This document shows positions 25,101 through 43,790 of a DNA stretch of 64,000 nucleotides, in pieces. Source of the stretch: Onchocerca volvulus (Eukaryota > Nematoda > Chromadorea > Rhabditida > Onchocercidae); assembly GCA_000499405.2 (NCBI GenBank), contig HG738137.1, positions 14,439,661 through 14,503,660 of the forward strand. Direction: 5' to 3'. Below the pieces are notes generated by a model that was not told where the DNA came from, searched no databases, and was given only the letters and a program-made list of their open reading frames with translations. The stretch's first letter is position 1, and every line of letters begins with the position of its first letter. A program made the translations under genes and the position numbers.

Positions 25101-28100
25101 TATGGCCAGAAAATCTGATAATTTTAATTGCTTAGCAATAGAATTTTCATTATACCTGCAATAATTACGATGAATTATAAGATCATCCGGAAGAGATGGC
25201 ATGTTCTTATTTACAGCATAATTATCTGGTTGACGAAAAACCGAAAATTCCTGTGCTCCATTCGTTGTTTTCTTCACGGTAGCAACCCATTTTATCAAAA
25301 TTTCATCAGTTATAATGCCATTTCGATTAATTGACTGGCTTCGATTCCGAATATTCGCTTTGTAAACAATTGTTCCATTTTTTTGAAATGTAAACTGCAA
25401 TGATTTTATGCATAAATCCAATTAAATTTTACTCACAATTCTCAAAAAATCAAAATTTGAAACTCACTGCTACGAAAACATTCCATACTCGAGCTAGATT
25501 TTTGTGTATAATAAAAACGTAGTGGGAAGTTAATCAAGTTATACTAAGTATATGTACTGAACTTATCAACCACAGATACAAATCGCTATTAGATACTATT
25601 CTCCAATATATTATTTGATGCGCACGATGCGCTTATGAGATACTTTTTAATGAGCATTTAAGAGTTTAATAAATTTTTACACGATAGCATATAAATGCAA
25701 AGTTAACAGCATACATATATTAAATATAAAGTTTATAACAGTTGGAACATTCCATTTTGCTAACATGAAAAGAATCATTCAAAAAAATCAGCAGACATTA
25801 CGTAAAAAATAGAAGTCAATCATTCCGTAACATTCGAATAAATTAATTTCAACTAACCCTTCCAGCTTTTCCTATAGTTTCAAAAGGCGCCAAACGTGAC
25901 ACGTCAATTGGCCACATAAGTGCAGCAGTTGTTTTACTTGAATCGCTAAAGCTTCTTTTTACCTGCTTTAAATTCGCAACTGGTTCAATAGGCGTAGTTC
26001 TTCGTTCTATACGCCGCATACTACTGGATTCATATATGTTAATTTTTTGCAATTAATTTTAAAAAATATTTCCAAAAAATTTAAAGATGGAAATTTTGAA
26101 GAACAATAAATACTAAACATGTATAGCGAAATTATGAGAAACATATATAGCTAATTAACACTTAAAGCACTACACGGAATCGCTGAATTTCATTTCTTAC
26201 CTTTCATATCTCTTTTCGGATGACTGCCGTTTGCCACAGTGCATACACTGATTCTCGAAATAAGTATCATGCCGACAATTTGTTATGCCAGCAGATTCGT
26301 TACGATAATAATCCAAAGACGGTCGTCGACGATACTTAAAAATCTTTTTTCAAGTTATATTATGATAATAAATGAATATGAATGTAAATGACTCCGAATT
26401 CTATCTTAAGGGTGGACTGAATTAATGTGACAAAGTTGCGATAAAAACAATAAAGAATGACAAAAAGCCAAAAAAAAGTTCCTGGCATAGTATAATAACA
26501 AAAGTAAAGATAACAAACAGGATGAGTGCTTTCGCCACTTTCAAATGCAGAATCTTTAGTTATGCGTTTATATCCACTAGCCGTTGGTCTCGCTGATTGT
26601 GCTCGAACAATTACTGGTGAAATATGCTGAAAATACAAAAAGTTCCCAAATTTAATAATTTAATAAAATTTAATCAATCCTAATTTTTATTTTTTTATTA
26701 GATATGCAAAAGAAAATGACTTCTAATATTTCAGTTTTAAGATGCAGCCAAACATTCTCAATCACTCAACGATTTTGTATACAGAATAGAGAAAAAATGT
26801 CGTTGTTATCAAAAATTGCAGATGCCACTTACCGCAGTTTGACAGTCACAGTCTCTTGATGTTTCTCGAGATCGACTTATCGGAAGACTAATTCCATCAA
26901 TTATTCTCATGAAGTTACTTGTTAATATCTCTTAAACGAAGTGAATTATGTATTTGTAAACTGACTTAAATGAATTGTGATATGAATGAAATGAAAATAA
27001 CTGTGGAAGTGGGAATGAAGTGAGCAATTATAAATATAATTTCTCCACTTCAACATTATTTGATTATTTGATATTAGTTACGAAATTTAAAACATTTTGC
27101 AACTTTCAAAAAAAAAAAAAAAAAAAAAAAAAAAATTACCTCCGAGTGAAACACGTCTTTCTTCATTCGGATCCATCATACTTTGAATGAGAGTAGCACC
27201 CTCCAGGGAAATTACTTCTTTCTCGAAAGGATTCACTTCGCGATCTCGCGGAGGATCACTCCCAGTTAACATTAGATATAATATTCCACCCAAGGAGTAA
27301 ACATCTGCTTTTTGATTATAATGCTGGTCATACACCTGCCTGTAATTTCATAGAAAATAAATATGATTCATTCCAAGTGATATATCCGGATTTCTCGATC
27401 AAGATCCGATCTAATATCAATAGTTTTTTTTTTTTTTACATATCCTCGGTATATTTATTCCAATGTCAATGCTAAAATCAATTCTGCCGGAAAATTTCCA
27501 TCTTTTATTTAAAAGGCAACATTTCGATAATATAATAACAATTAATAAGCCCATCATTCTTTAACCAAATAAATTTATATTAACGAATCAAAAAATTTGG
27601 GAATTTTCAAATTAATCTATAGTTGATATATTCGAAGAAAAAAAAAAGAAAAAAAAACTGATTTATTTACGGTGCGATGTATCCGGGAGTCCCAAGCATT
27701 GTCCTAGCAACATCACCTTCTCGGAATTTTCTCACAAGACCAAAATCAGCAAGTTTCTATAATTTTTAGAATTTTAATTGGTAAAAAAATGAGCGAAATG
27801 ATAAAAAGCTTGAAAAAAGAACGCTTAGTTAACAATAAATGGATCCAATGGAATGATCTGAACTCATTAGTATTCATTTGACAGTTGCAAACATTTTCAA
27901 TCCTAGTATTGAATAAATATGGCAAACTTCAAGTTTTAGTTTTCAAAACTTACAACATATAATTTGTCTTCTCTGATTGATGAAATAAGGACGTTTCCAG
28001 CTGAGAGATCACGATGAATCATATTATGTTCATGTATATGCTCCACTGCACTTACTAACTGATAGAGAATGTATGCCGCTGCATAAATATTATATTAAAC

Positions 28101-28882
28101 ACCACAGTGTAAGAAAAACAAATTTTTAAGGATAACAAATTCCATTTTTCAAATCAAAAATTACAACGAAATATAAATTAAGATCAGTTAGGATCGCTTT
28201 ATAATATGAATTAATACTTTTCAAGTTTGCTCGAAATTTCTACAAATAAATTACGGTGCTTTAATATTTCGAAAGAAAAAAGCAGATTTTACCAGAAAAC
28301 TCAGATAATTTTCCATTTTGCTTAACATAATCTCGTAGTGACCGGTGTTTACAGTATTCCATGATGATATATTGTGCATCATCTTCTTGAAATTGGTCAT
28401 AAAATTTTACGATATTGTCATGAATAAGTTTAGATAAAGCTTCTAACTCTAATTCTACTCGAAATCTTGTTGCCCTCGTGATATCAATCTGAAATAATCA
28501 CGATATAATGAACAGCTACTCACAATATTTTATATTTTAAGCGAAGCTGAAATAAATACCCTACCTTTTTAATTGCAACATTTTTTCCGCTCCATTCTTT
28601 TCCTTTAGCAATACATCGAGCACGATAAACGACTCCAAATCCACCCCGTCCAATTTCTTCTAGAACATTGTACTCCTAGAACATGATCATAAACTACTGT
28701 TAAAATTTAAACACTATATAGTCTATAGCAAATCTTTGGTGCCTAAAACTACGCTGCGAAGTAAACATAAATTAAGATTATAAAATGAGATGATGCTACA
28801 GCTCACTCAAAAGATATAAAATGCAACCGAGAATTAACAGAAAATAAAACGACAAAAAGCATACACGTTCCAGACGACTCAT
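22154..28882 (-). CDS. PLK4: PLK4/SAK/ZYG-1-like protein kinase
   Basis: A kinase with C-terminal polo-box-like regions, by family a master regulator of centriole duplication. Twenty exons: 28,865-28,882; 28,565-28,675; 28,293-28,488; 27,954-28,078; 27,671-27,756; 27,140-27,339; 26,833-26,930; 26,519-26,626; 26,201-26,334; 25,858-26,023; 25,156-25,394; 24,836-25,017; 24,177-24,257; 23,553-23,667; 23,292-23,490; 23,033-23,101; 22,929-23,003; 22,776-22,841; 22,525-22,640; 22,154-22,352. They give 860 aa with every phase closed. The kinase domain (about 8-256) has GRGGFGVVYRA (15-25), VAIK (Lys42), HRDLSAGN (130-137), DFG (154-156) and GTPGYIAPQ (172-180). As in PLK4 proteins the HRDLK Lys is replaced, here by Ser; the usual APE Glu is Gln. 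WPIDVSRLAP (396-405) and MENGDFRVKFQD (543-554) resemble the cryptic polo box. The region 735-860 would be polo box 3 by position. The intron between exons 16 and 17 would be only 29 bases. A T28 tract starts just after the exon 6 donor. The kinase call is firm; PLK4 is likely rather than proven. Confidence 0.8.
27108..27135 (-). repeat. Poly-T (28) tract at the start of kinase intron 6
   Basis: On the gene strand the exon 6 donor GGAG|GTAATT runs directly into a long T tract. U-rich sequence just after a donor can aid recognition by TIA1-type factors, but the length suggests ordinary slippage expansion. Confidence 0.7.
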
Positions 28883-30487
28883 TGCTGTAACTTAGCTGCA
28901 CCATGAAAACAGGAGAAATCTGGTATTTTGGTATCCTGAAAGAAATTTATATCGTTTACCATACGCTCAGATTAACGTTTATTCACAATATGGATTTTAA
29001 ATTATTACTATCAGATGATCATATCAAATTTACATTGATAGTATAACGAAGAGTTTAGTGAAACACTAGCTGTTTCCATTTTAACTGCATAATTTACTCA
29101 ATATTAATAAGAATTAATATTTTACTGCCTAATTATAATTGGATCAATAAATCATCAACAATATTTTTATTGAGTGATTTTTTAATCCAATACTATCGTA
29201 TTTCGGAAATTTTATTATTCTCAGCCAATTTTTTCAACTATTATCCATACTTCCAAACATTATTTCAACAACAAAGTATTCCCCCTACGTAATTTTCTCA
29301 ATTTCTAGTAATGCAGTGTTATTTCATGGAATTCTATAATCCCCAATTATATAAACTCCCCAACTTCACTTTTATTAGAAATAAAAATAAAACAATGAAA
29401 TGATAAGCCGCCTTTTCGAAATTTTAAATTCTAATTTAATACCTCTGTATGCAAATCTATATCCCAGCCTTTGATTGTACAATTGACAAGTCTTAGATAC
29501 AATTTATATTGTTGATATCTAAAATAATTAGCAGTTGTGTTTAATTTTCTGATACTAATCGAACACGGATACCAAAAATATAGATTAATATATGAGACTC
29601 ATTAACTGATAACACTATCAAATAATATACCGTATGGATTTCCGTCTTTCAAACTTGGCTCGTATAATCGATTACATCTTTTTGGATTTTTCGATATTAT
29701 CACCAACTTTTGAACTAATATGCAAGATTCTGTTGACAGCCTAAGATACATAAAATTAGGATATGAAACAGAACTGAAGCGAAGATTTTTTACAGTGCAA
29801 TTTTCAAACTTATATTACTCAAATCAGCCAATTCGGTAAGATTTTTTTTTTTTTCTTTTCGTCATCGCACTTTTAATATCACTGTAGATAGAATTACCAT
29901 TCCGTTAGAATTAGCCGGATCATTTCAATATGTCCTGAAAAAACAGTTAATTTCAATTCATCAAATTTCTCCGGAAACTGTTCGATATTTCCTCCAGCTT
30001 TTTCTCTTCTCTTGAATAAAACAGGAAATTCTAAAACCGATTGACGAAATGTCAAATAAAATTTTCATAAAAAATTTCTGACTCCAGTTAGTTTTCAATT
30101 TTTTCATCATGTCATTGAAGTATCTCTTCGTAGGAAAAATATAAGTTTCGATGTAAAAATTTACCACTACATCAGATTAATTCGCTCATCTCTTATTTCG
30201 TTATTCAAAAAAATATTGAATGTTAGAAAGGGCTTACATTATTAATTGATCGACAAAGATACAATGAAATGAGAACAATGAAAAATGGATGAAAAGCTAC
30301 TTCAAACATACTGATCTAGCATATGAAGTTTGCAAAAACTTTTTTATTCCCTTCGCCCATTTTATTCGGTCATTATTCATGAAAAGATTAAATAGCGGGA
30401 TGATGTTGGTAATGTTAAATAATACAATCATGATAAACAAGGTTACACAGCGCGACTTGTTTGAAATTAAAAAGGGTTAAAAAGCCG
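28883..30487. other. Region upstream of the kinase gene
   Basis: It should contain the promoter and any 5' non-coding or trans-splice region of the minus-strand kinase gene, but I recognise no defined site. Minus-strand (29,961-30,167) and plus-strand (30,289-30,480) open frames show no family signature, and the second overlaps the inner edge of the inverted repeat. Confidence 0.5.
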
Positions 30488-30560
30488 AAAAGCTGAACAT
30501 GTTTATCGTTCCTTTGAAACTATGTCGCATCACTTGACTTTTCGTATTCCTTATTTACAA
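30488..30560 (-). repeat. Inner continuation of the inverted repeat (right copy)
   Basis: The reverse complement reads AAGGAATACGAAAAGTCAAG then GCGACATAGTTTCAAAGGAA and matches 20,441-20,520. Together with the main arms it places the kinase gene inside a roughly 10-kb spacer between inverted copies. Confidence 0.65.
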
Positions 30561-30727
30561 TAATTTCATGCCGCCATTTGACGCTATTTTTCGGCTTTCG
30601 CCAACATTTGCTATATTTCAAATTCGATTCGATCATTATCAGAATATAATAGTTATTTTTTTGAAAATGTAATATTTGATTAGATTATTTTCGTAGCAGG
30701 ATAATTTGGATCATTGTTTTCTATAAA

Positions 30728-31554
30728 TCTCTATAAATAAAAATGTAAATGCTACCTATGCCTCCTCAAGAATAGCCGGAAGTTCTCCACCGATTGCTTT
30801 CAAATTTTGATACAACTACAAATAGGCAGATGTTTTCACCTAAACATACTTTTTTCACGTGTAACGTCCGTGACAGCTAAAAGTAAGTGAGGAGACGGGA
30901 TTTATTGATTCCGTCTTCCTTTTTTCTCTCACTCTCCTTCTTTCTTACTCCCATCTATCTTACTCTCTTTCTTTTCCATAATAATAATAAGAGAAATAAT
31001 AATAAATAATAATAAGTAGTAATAAACAATAATAAATAGTGATAAATAATAATAAATAATAATGGATAATAATAAATAATAATAAATAAAAGTAAATAAA
31101 AATAAATAATAACACATAACAATAAGTTATAGTAAATAATAATGATTAATAATATATAATAATAACTAATAATAAATGATAACAATATATAATAATAAAT
31201 AATAATGAGCAATAATAAGTAATAATCTCCAATCTAATCAAACTACAAATCAAATTATGAAGTTTTTCTCCCCAATACTAGAAACATGCGCTTTCTCTTT
31301 TGTATTTTTCCACTTCACCAGACTGAGCTACAGCAACGCATTATAAAAACATTCGCATATTCGAATGCAACGTTGTGTCAAAATTTCAAAGCAATAGATA
31401 AGGACTTTCCGATATCTAAGATTTTGAATTAATAGAGATAAGACGCGTGTTTAAGAACTTTCGGCGGTTTAATATTTTTGAACAAACGAACATTGACATT
31501 TTTATTTATAGAGAATAACTGGATCGGCCACGCGGACGTGATCGATCCAACTAG
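30728..31554 (+). mobile_element. Complete non-autonomous Helitron (827 bp)
   Basis: The 5' end is TCTCTATAAATAAAAATG (TC at 30,728) after host A. The 3' end is a 30-nt hairpin (31,520-31,549: outer stem TGGATCG/CGATCCA, inner CACG/CGTG, loop CGGA) followed by A and CTAG (31,551-31,554), then host T. This is the textbook TC...hairpin-CTRR structure with insertion between A and T and no target duplication. The homologous left arm at about 19,765 lacks it exactly. Subterminal inverted repeats are present: CTCCACCGATTGCTTTCAAA at 30,786-30,805 against TCAAAATTTCAAAGCAATAG near 31,377-31,396. The middle is a TAA-type microsatellite (30,977-31,222). No coding capacity is seen; it would need a Rep/helicase in trans. 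Confidence 0.9.
30977..31222. repeat. TAA/TAAT-rich microsatellite inside the Helitron
   Basis: About 245 bases are made almost entirely of AATAATAAATAA-type units with scattered substitutions. Open frames on the minus strand (Tyr/Ile/Leu-rich) are artefacts of this repeat. Confidence 0.85.
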
Positions 31555-32510
31555 TATATTATATTATTTCATATATCGGGCTTGATGAATTATTTTTCGC
31601 ATTCAGAATATTCTGATCATTAATTTAGTACCACATATTATCCGATTATTTTAACCGAATGATGCATTTAAATCCTTATAATTAAAGCATTGAACATAAA
31701 ACATCCTGAATAATCAGCGGTTTAAGATGATACTAATTGAAATAATGAGAGATATATCTTTTTTTTGTTGCTATATATCACATTATTTTGATATATATCA
31801 TACTATTTCATATATAAAATTCTAATTACCTGCATTATTACGTCACAAAAAATGAAGTTAGAACTTTTTTGCTCCTAACAAATTTTTTTTTTTTTAATTT
31901 GTTAAATATTTTTTTAACGTTGATTTCATGCGAATTTACTTTTACTATCATTATTGAGGTAATTTTTTTCTTACAATTGTCAAGTATTATATATTCTAAT
32001 AAATAAATTTCAGAAATTTTATATTTTTTTCCAATATTAAAGAATGTTCCATCTATAATAATTCCTATTTTTTTAATTTATTTCTAATTTCCAACTTCGT
32101 TTTATCTGCATTACTCAATAGTTTGTCTGTATTTTTCTATCAATATTTTCCTTTTTTTGAAAAAAATTCCTCCTATTTTTTTTTATATTACTCCTTGCTA
32201 ACCTTCATTTTTGTAATATTTGAAAAACTGATCCAACCTATATCTTGTATCACTGATTATTAATTTAATTAATCGAAATATGCGATCTATGTTATGCCAT
32301 AAATTGCTAGCCTATAACAAAATGTTGATTATAATCGAAAATTATTGATCCGATCAAAAATTGATTAATATAATTGAAAACTAGTCATTTAAATGTTCAT
32401 AATATAATTTTTGCAGAAACTAATAAAATCAAAAATGATATACCAGATTTCCGGTTAAGCTTGAAATATATAAACAACTATCTGCTATAATAACCAGTAA
32501 TTCGCAAGAG

Positions 32511-34049
32511 TAACGATAATCACGGGGCGAAAGGTGAAATATAATCATAAAGGGAAGTACGACTCAGTATTCAGAAGAATGTCGCTATCTTCTGACAATT
32601 ATTTTCATTCATTCGTTTCTATTACTCTAAAGTTGCGATATTGCACATAATATCGTAAAAATTCAATAAATTCTATTGCTGACTTATCCGAATCATAACA
32701 TCCCGAAAAGGCAATTTTGAAACCAACCAGACGACAAAACAAATTATCATTTGATTAGATTCATTCTCTAATGCAAGTATTTTTTTCAAAATATGCAGAT
32801 TATATTTAATTATATGTCAATAATCAGACTGATCGAAATATTTGATAAAATATAGTTATGACAAAATAATCAAAGAATTTTTATATATTATTTGATTGTA
32901 CAATCCGAACAATCAGTGCAATTAGAACGATGGATGAAATATTTTGATATAGACGAGTTGTTTTTGATCTTTGTGCTATATTGACATGTTCTAAATTGCA
33001 CTGTAATTGAGATGTAATAAACAAATTCCTAGGATATAAAAAATTTGGATCATTCATTTCAATCAGAAACAAAAACAATCAGAACAATCGATGCAAACAG
33101 TACGATCAGATTGAATTAAAAATGCTCAAAGAAAATCTCATAAAAGATTCGAAAAGCTCAGCTTCGATTTTAAAAACAACGAAAAACAACCTAATGATCG
33201 ATTTTATCAATAATATTCTCGGATAATTCTGCCTTATAACATATAAGAATAAATTCATCCTAAGTAAATAAATTTTTATCACAATTATTCATCTATGCAA
33301 AGCATCGAGAAACTTTCACGACGCAAAATAAACTTTATATTGTAATAAATTTACTTCGAAATAATAGTTAATTCAAGATTTATGATGAACAACAACTGAT
33401 ACTGCCTATTCATAGTAGCAACAAAATAATGTAATAAATGCAAAAATTTCATTTATGATTTTTTTTTTCAAATTTGGATCAAATTTTATGTTTAATAAAA
33501 TAACTTTACTTCAGCGCAAAAAAAAAAGAGGGAAAAAAATCATCAAAGTCTGGAAGATAGAATATTTTCATAATTAGATTTAAAATAATACATATCATAG
33601 ATCTATTATTGATTCAATAGAAGGACCATTCCATCATATTTATTATTTATTAAAAAATTGAAGTCATTTTGTTACAAAATTTGAATTTTTTTTTTCGTTT
33701 AATAAAATAAAAAGAAAATGATAAATTCAAAATTAAAATTAAGAAAAATTTTTAGACAATTTTAATTTCAAATTTGAAAATTCTGCAAACAAATCCACTA
33801 TTATTTTTAAAAAATAACACAAAAAAATGAATAAGATGATATTTTGCATATTCAAACTAATATTATGACATGTATTCTTGTATGAATTATTACAGTTATT
33901 ATTCCCTGTTGCTTCTGCTGTTTATTATTTGTTGATTGTTTATTGTTATATTATCATTATTGTTGGTGTCATTATTGTTATTACAAATAGAAAATAAAAA
34001 ATTCGATGCCAATTTAATTGATCCATTTTTTTTTTTTTTTTTTTGTTTA
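32511..34049. other. Intergenic AT-rich DNA
   Basis: No exon or RNA gene was recognised between the right inverted-repeat arm and the 3' end of the ML-like gene A. The 3' untranslated region of that gene should begin just below 34,050; a T-run at 34,026-34,044 lies directly there. Confidence 0.55.
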
Positions 34050-40086
<6,037 letters not shown>

Positions 40087-40783
40087 TGATGGCACTTCGT
40101 TGTTATTGCTGTAAAAAAAGAAAAAACTAAAAAGAAAAGGAACGAAAACGAAAAAATTAAATCACTATTATTGACATTTCAAAAATATTTTTAAACACTG
40201 ACTTATTAATTAAACTTTGTTTTTTTCTTTTTAATTAAAAGTAATAAAATTCGTATTATCCAATCAAATATATTCAATGAGACAAAAAAGTTTTTCAAAT
40301 AATAACACGAATAATGATTATTATAATGATTAAAATGATAACAATCAAATAATTATGATGGAATAGTAAAGATAAGAGTATATATGATAATTTCGTCTTG
40401 TCAAGGAATAAGTAATGATATCAGATAATCTGTAAATATTACAATTAAATCATTAAAGAATGATGTACTGAAAGATTCGACTGGTTTATTTTAATAAAAG
40501 AATAAATTTGACTATATTTTTAATAAAAATTAACGAGCAATTACACATCGTTGTGCATTACTAATTGAATTTTCAAAATTCTCTCTCTTGAACACAACTT
40601 TTTGCGAATATTTTAATTCTAAGAGATTTTCAGTCAATAAATAAATGATACTGATAATGATATCTAGATAAATAGATGATAAGATAGTTGTTGATAACGA
40701 CGACAAATGCAGTAACAAAGAGATGTAGAAAAGGGTGGTGATAAGAAGTCTGATATCAAGTCTCTATTATTTATGTATGTATT

Positions 40784-40804
40784 GTATGTGCGTGTATGTG
40801 TGTA

Positions 40805-40836
<32 letters not shown>

Positions 40837-40872
40837 TGTGTATGTGCGTGTGTGTGTGTGTGTGTGTATGTA
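40784..40872. repeat. (TG)n microsatellite
   Basis: Almost pure TG dinucleotides interrupted by TATG and TGCG. It generates Cys-Val and Thr-His open frames on both strands that are not genes. Confidence 0.95.
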
Positions 40873-42428
40873 CACCAAATACTACGACACCGCCCCAATC
40901 CAATTACCGGTTTCACTTGATTTCTTCGATCTTTTCAATAAAAAAAAAAAAAGAAAAGAAAAATGGCCCCACGTATGCATTTGTGACTATACGTCAAACA
41001 TTACGTGATACGGTCACGTACATCTCTTTGAGCAATGTATATCTTGATGTACAAAATTCTTTAAATGAATTAAATTGGAAGATAAATTATACAGACGAGA
41101 AGAATCTATCATTATCGTCACTAATGCTATCATTATCATTTCTTGAGAAATGTTAGTGATAATATATTGAATGAATGATAATTAGAAATAAAAATATTCA
41201 AGTATATATATAGATGGATATCAAATACTTAATAACTGAAATTATATTCAGAAAATTTTACAAAATTTATTATTATAATATATAAATACGAAAAATTTCA
41301 AACAAACAAACCTCTGCATTCTTCTTCTCATCATTAGATAAAGTATAACTATAATTTTGATCAGTTATATCATATTACGATACATCAATGCTAATGAATA
41401 AACATACTGTATTCAGTATTATTTCTATTACATCTTATCATATCTTACCGTAACTATTGCTCTTACTGCAACTTACCATTTCTTTTATCATTTTTCATAA
41501 AACTATATTAATTATTTCGTATTTATAAAAGGTATTTATTTAATTTGAACGTATTTTCACTTTTTTTTTCTTTTGTCTAACTTTTGTAAAGCGAATTTTT
41601 CATCGCAAATAGTACAGATGAAATTTTCGCTTTTCGCAAATTTTCCTTTCCTTAATAGTTTTGTTTTTTTCAGAATGAAAAATAACAATTAAAAATTGAA
41701 ATTTTCCAAATACTTTTTTATAATTTTTGTTTTTATTCAGTGATTTAAAAATTTTCCTTATTACACCGGGTTTTTTTTTTTTTTAAATTACATTAAGGAA
41801 TTCATTTGTAAGATAAAAATAATTCGTCTTTTCTTGCCTTTCGTTTTTTTTTCTAAAATAATTGTACGAATTTCATACAAAAAAGAAGGTTCTAAGAAAA
41901 ATGAAAAAGTTAAAAAACGAGATACTCGTTTAGAATATAAAATAAAAAATATAAAAAAAGTAAATATAAAAATAATAAAAATATATATATAAAAAAATAA
42001 TATAAAATATACAATAATACAAAAAAAAATATAATAATATAATATCTATACATATATTAGCAGTTGAATAGTAATATATAATAATAGATTAACAAACGTT
42101 TGTAAGAATATTTTCATGTAAAATTCATTGTTTTTCAATTATGCAATGAAGAAAAATAAATTTCTTTAACATCAAAATTATGTTAAAAGGATTTAAATTT
42201 TTTTTTTTTTTTTGTAGGCGGAAAGGAAATATATACATATATATGTGTATTGAGAAATTATCGCAAAATTTTAACCAAAGTTCAATTTTTTAATCTCCGT
42301 CAAATTACTTCATTTTGTCATTTCTTTTCATGTAGAAAAATTAAACGAACAAAAGTATAGGTGAAGTTAATTTTACAAGTACTATTAATGGCAAATGAAA
42401 TATTTCACTCTTTTTCCTTTTCATTTCA

Positions 42429-42429
<1 letters not shown>

Positions 42430-42465
<36 letters not shown>
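42430..42465. repeat. Poly-A run of 36 bases
   Basis: The longest homopolymer in the window; a second run of about 20 A follows at about 42,487. Either could be an old retroposition tail or slippage; no element body is recognised beside it. Confidence 0.9.
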
Positions 42466-42467
<2 letters not shown>

Positions 42468-43109
42468 ATCGAAAAAATATTTTTGAAAAAAAAAAAAAAA
42501 AAAAAGAAGGAAAAAGTAGGAATTTTTTTAATTTAAAATAAAATTGAGTGAATTCTTCACCTCATTTATATTTAAGAATTTATAAATAACTATTAAAGTT
42601 CATTCAGAATTGTTTAGAATTTTTAAGAATATATTTATATATGATAGAATTTTATACTTTTTGAATTTTTTGATAGAAAATTTTCATATTTCAATTAGCA
42701 AAAAGCAAGACGTAGCAAAAACAACTATTCGAATGCATTAAAATTTCAAGATGACAACTCAGCATAATAAGTTTTACTCTAACTAGAAAATGTTTAATTT
42801 TTGAATCCTTAACTTTTTTTTTAACTTTTAGCTAAGAAATTCTAAAGTTAATCATAAGCGTGACTTGTCCGTTGAATTTTTAAAATTTTTATGAAAGGCG
42901 GATAAAAAACTAAAATTTAAATACAAATGCAATGATACTAATTCTTATTGAACTACAAAATTTTGTCTTTAAATATATTTCCTTAGACTTATTTCTAAAC
43001 ATGGTTAATTTCCGACTAAAAAAAAAAAAAAAGACAAAGTCAAAAATTCAGTTGAAAGATAGTAGTAACTAAATGAAAAATTTAAAAATTCTTGTTTGAT
43101 ATTCTGAAA

Positions 43110-43790
43110 ACTTATTTATACTTACTGGTTCAGTTGAATTGGTGATGTCATTGTTCCTTTCACTTTTTTTTCAAAAAAAAAAAAAAAAAAAGGAAATCTT
43201 CGCAATCAAAACAACATTTGAGAAAGCGCAATTTGAACTTAATGAGTAAAATAAATAATTACGATGTTTCGGAAAGACAAGACGTGATTTTTCATCAGCT
43301 CTACTTTGAAACCTGAAAAGGATTAATCATATGCTAATTAAAAATCAAATTCTATCAATTTAATTAAGAATCAATTCCATTCCAAATATTAATTATATTA
43401 ATCGGTAAGCTTTTTGTACCATTTGTAACAAACTCCGTTAAATTTTACAGTATTTCGAAATTACTTAATTTATATTAATTACTATCGATTTTTTTTTTTT
43501 TTTTAAAACTAGTATGAGTATGATAGATTATAGTCATTTATATTTGGTGTTAAACTTTTTAGCCTTCCTTTTTTAATTTCTAGTTCCGTTATCATTTCCT
43601 TACATTTCATATTTGCTGGTGTTCACTTGAATTGGTGACGTAGTTGTTCCTTTCACTTTTTTTTCGAAAAAAAAAAAAAAAAAAAAAGAAAGAAAAAAAT
43701 CAAAACAATATTTGGGAAGTTCAATTGAAACCTAATAAGTAAATTGAATAATTACAATGTTTCAGGAAGATAAATTCCTTTGTTTGTTGT
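43110..43790. repeat. Direct duplication, two copies about 485 bases apart
   Basis: Copy 1 (about 43,125-43,285) and copy 2 (about 43,612-43,775) share TGAATTGGTGA, TTGTTCCTTTCACTTTTTTT followed by a long A run, CAAAACAA, AATAATTACnATGTTTC and GGAAnGA in the same order. The ordered matches indicate one duplication with later drift. Confidence 0.7.

Larger units (their letters stand above)
30625..32510 (-). repeat. Right arm of inverted repeat, split by a Helitron
   Basis: The arm consists of 30,625-30,727 and 31,555-32,510; removing 30,728-31,554 restores collinearity with the left arm (18,662-19,860, inverted). The reverse complement of the outer part shares AGTAATGCAGATAAAACGAA, ATAGGAATTATTATA, AAATTTCTGAAATT and AATGATAGTAAA with the left arm. 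Both arms keep a short frame reading LSNADKTKLE, but stops surround it and I see no intact gene. Confidence 0.8.

Noticed and set aside
30929..31212. Tyr/Ile/Leu-rich minus-strand frames
   Set aside because: They are translations of the TAA-type microsatellite inside the Helitron.
40087..40095. Start of ML-like gene A at 40,095
   Set aside because: The codon there is GTG. The first ATG in frame is at 40,086 and is followed by a good signal peptide.
40773..41156. 127-codon plus-strand frame
   Set aside because: The first half is the TG microsatellite. The rest has no recognised motif or splice support.
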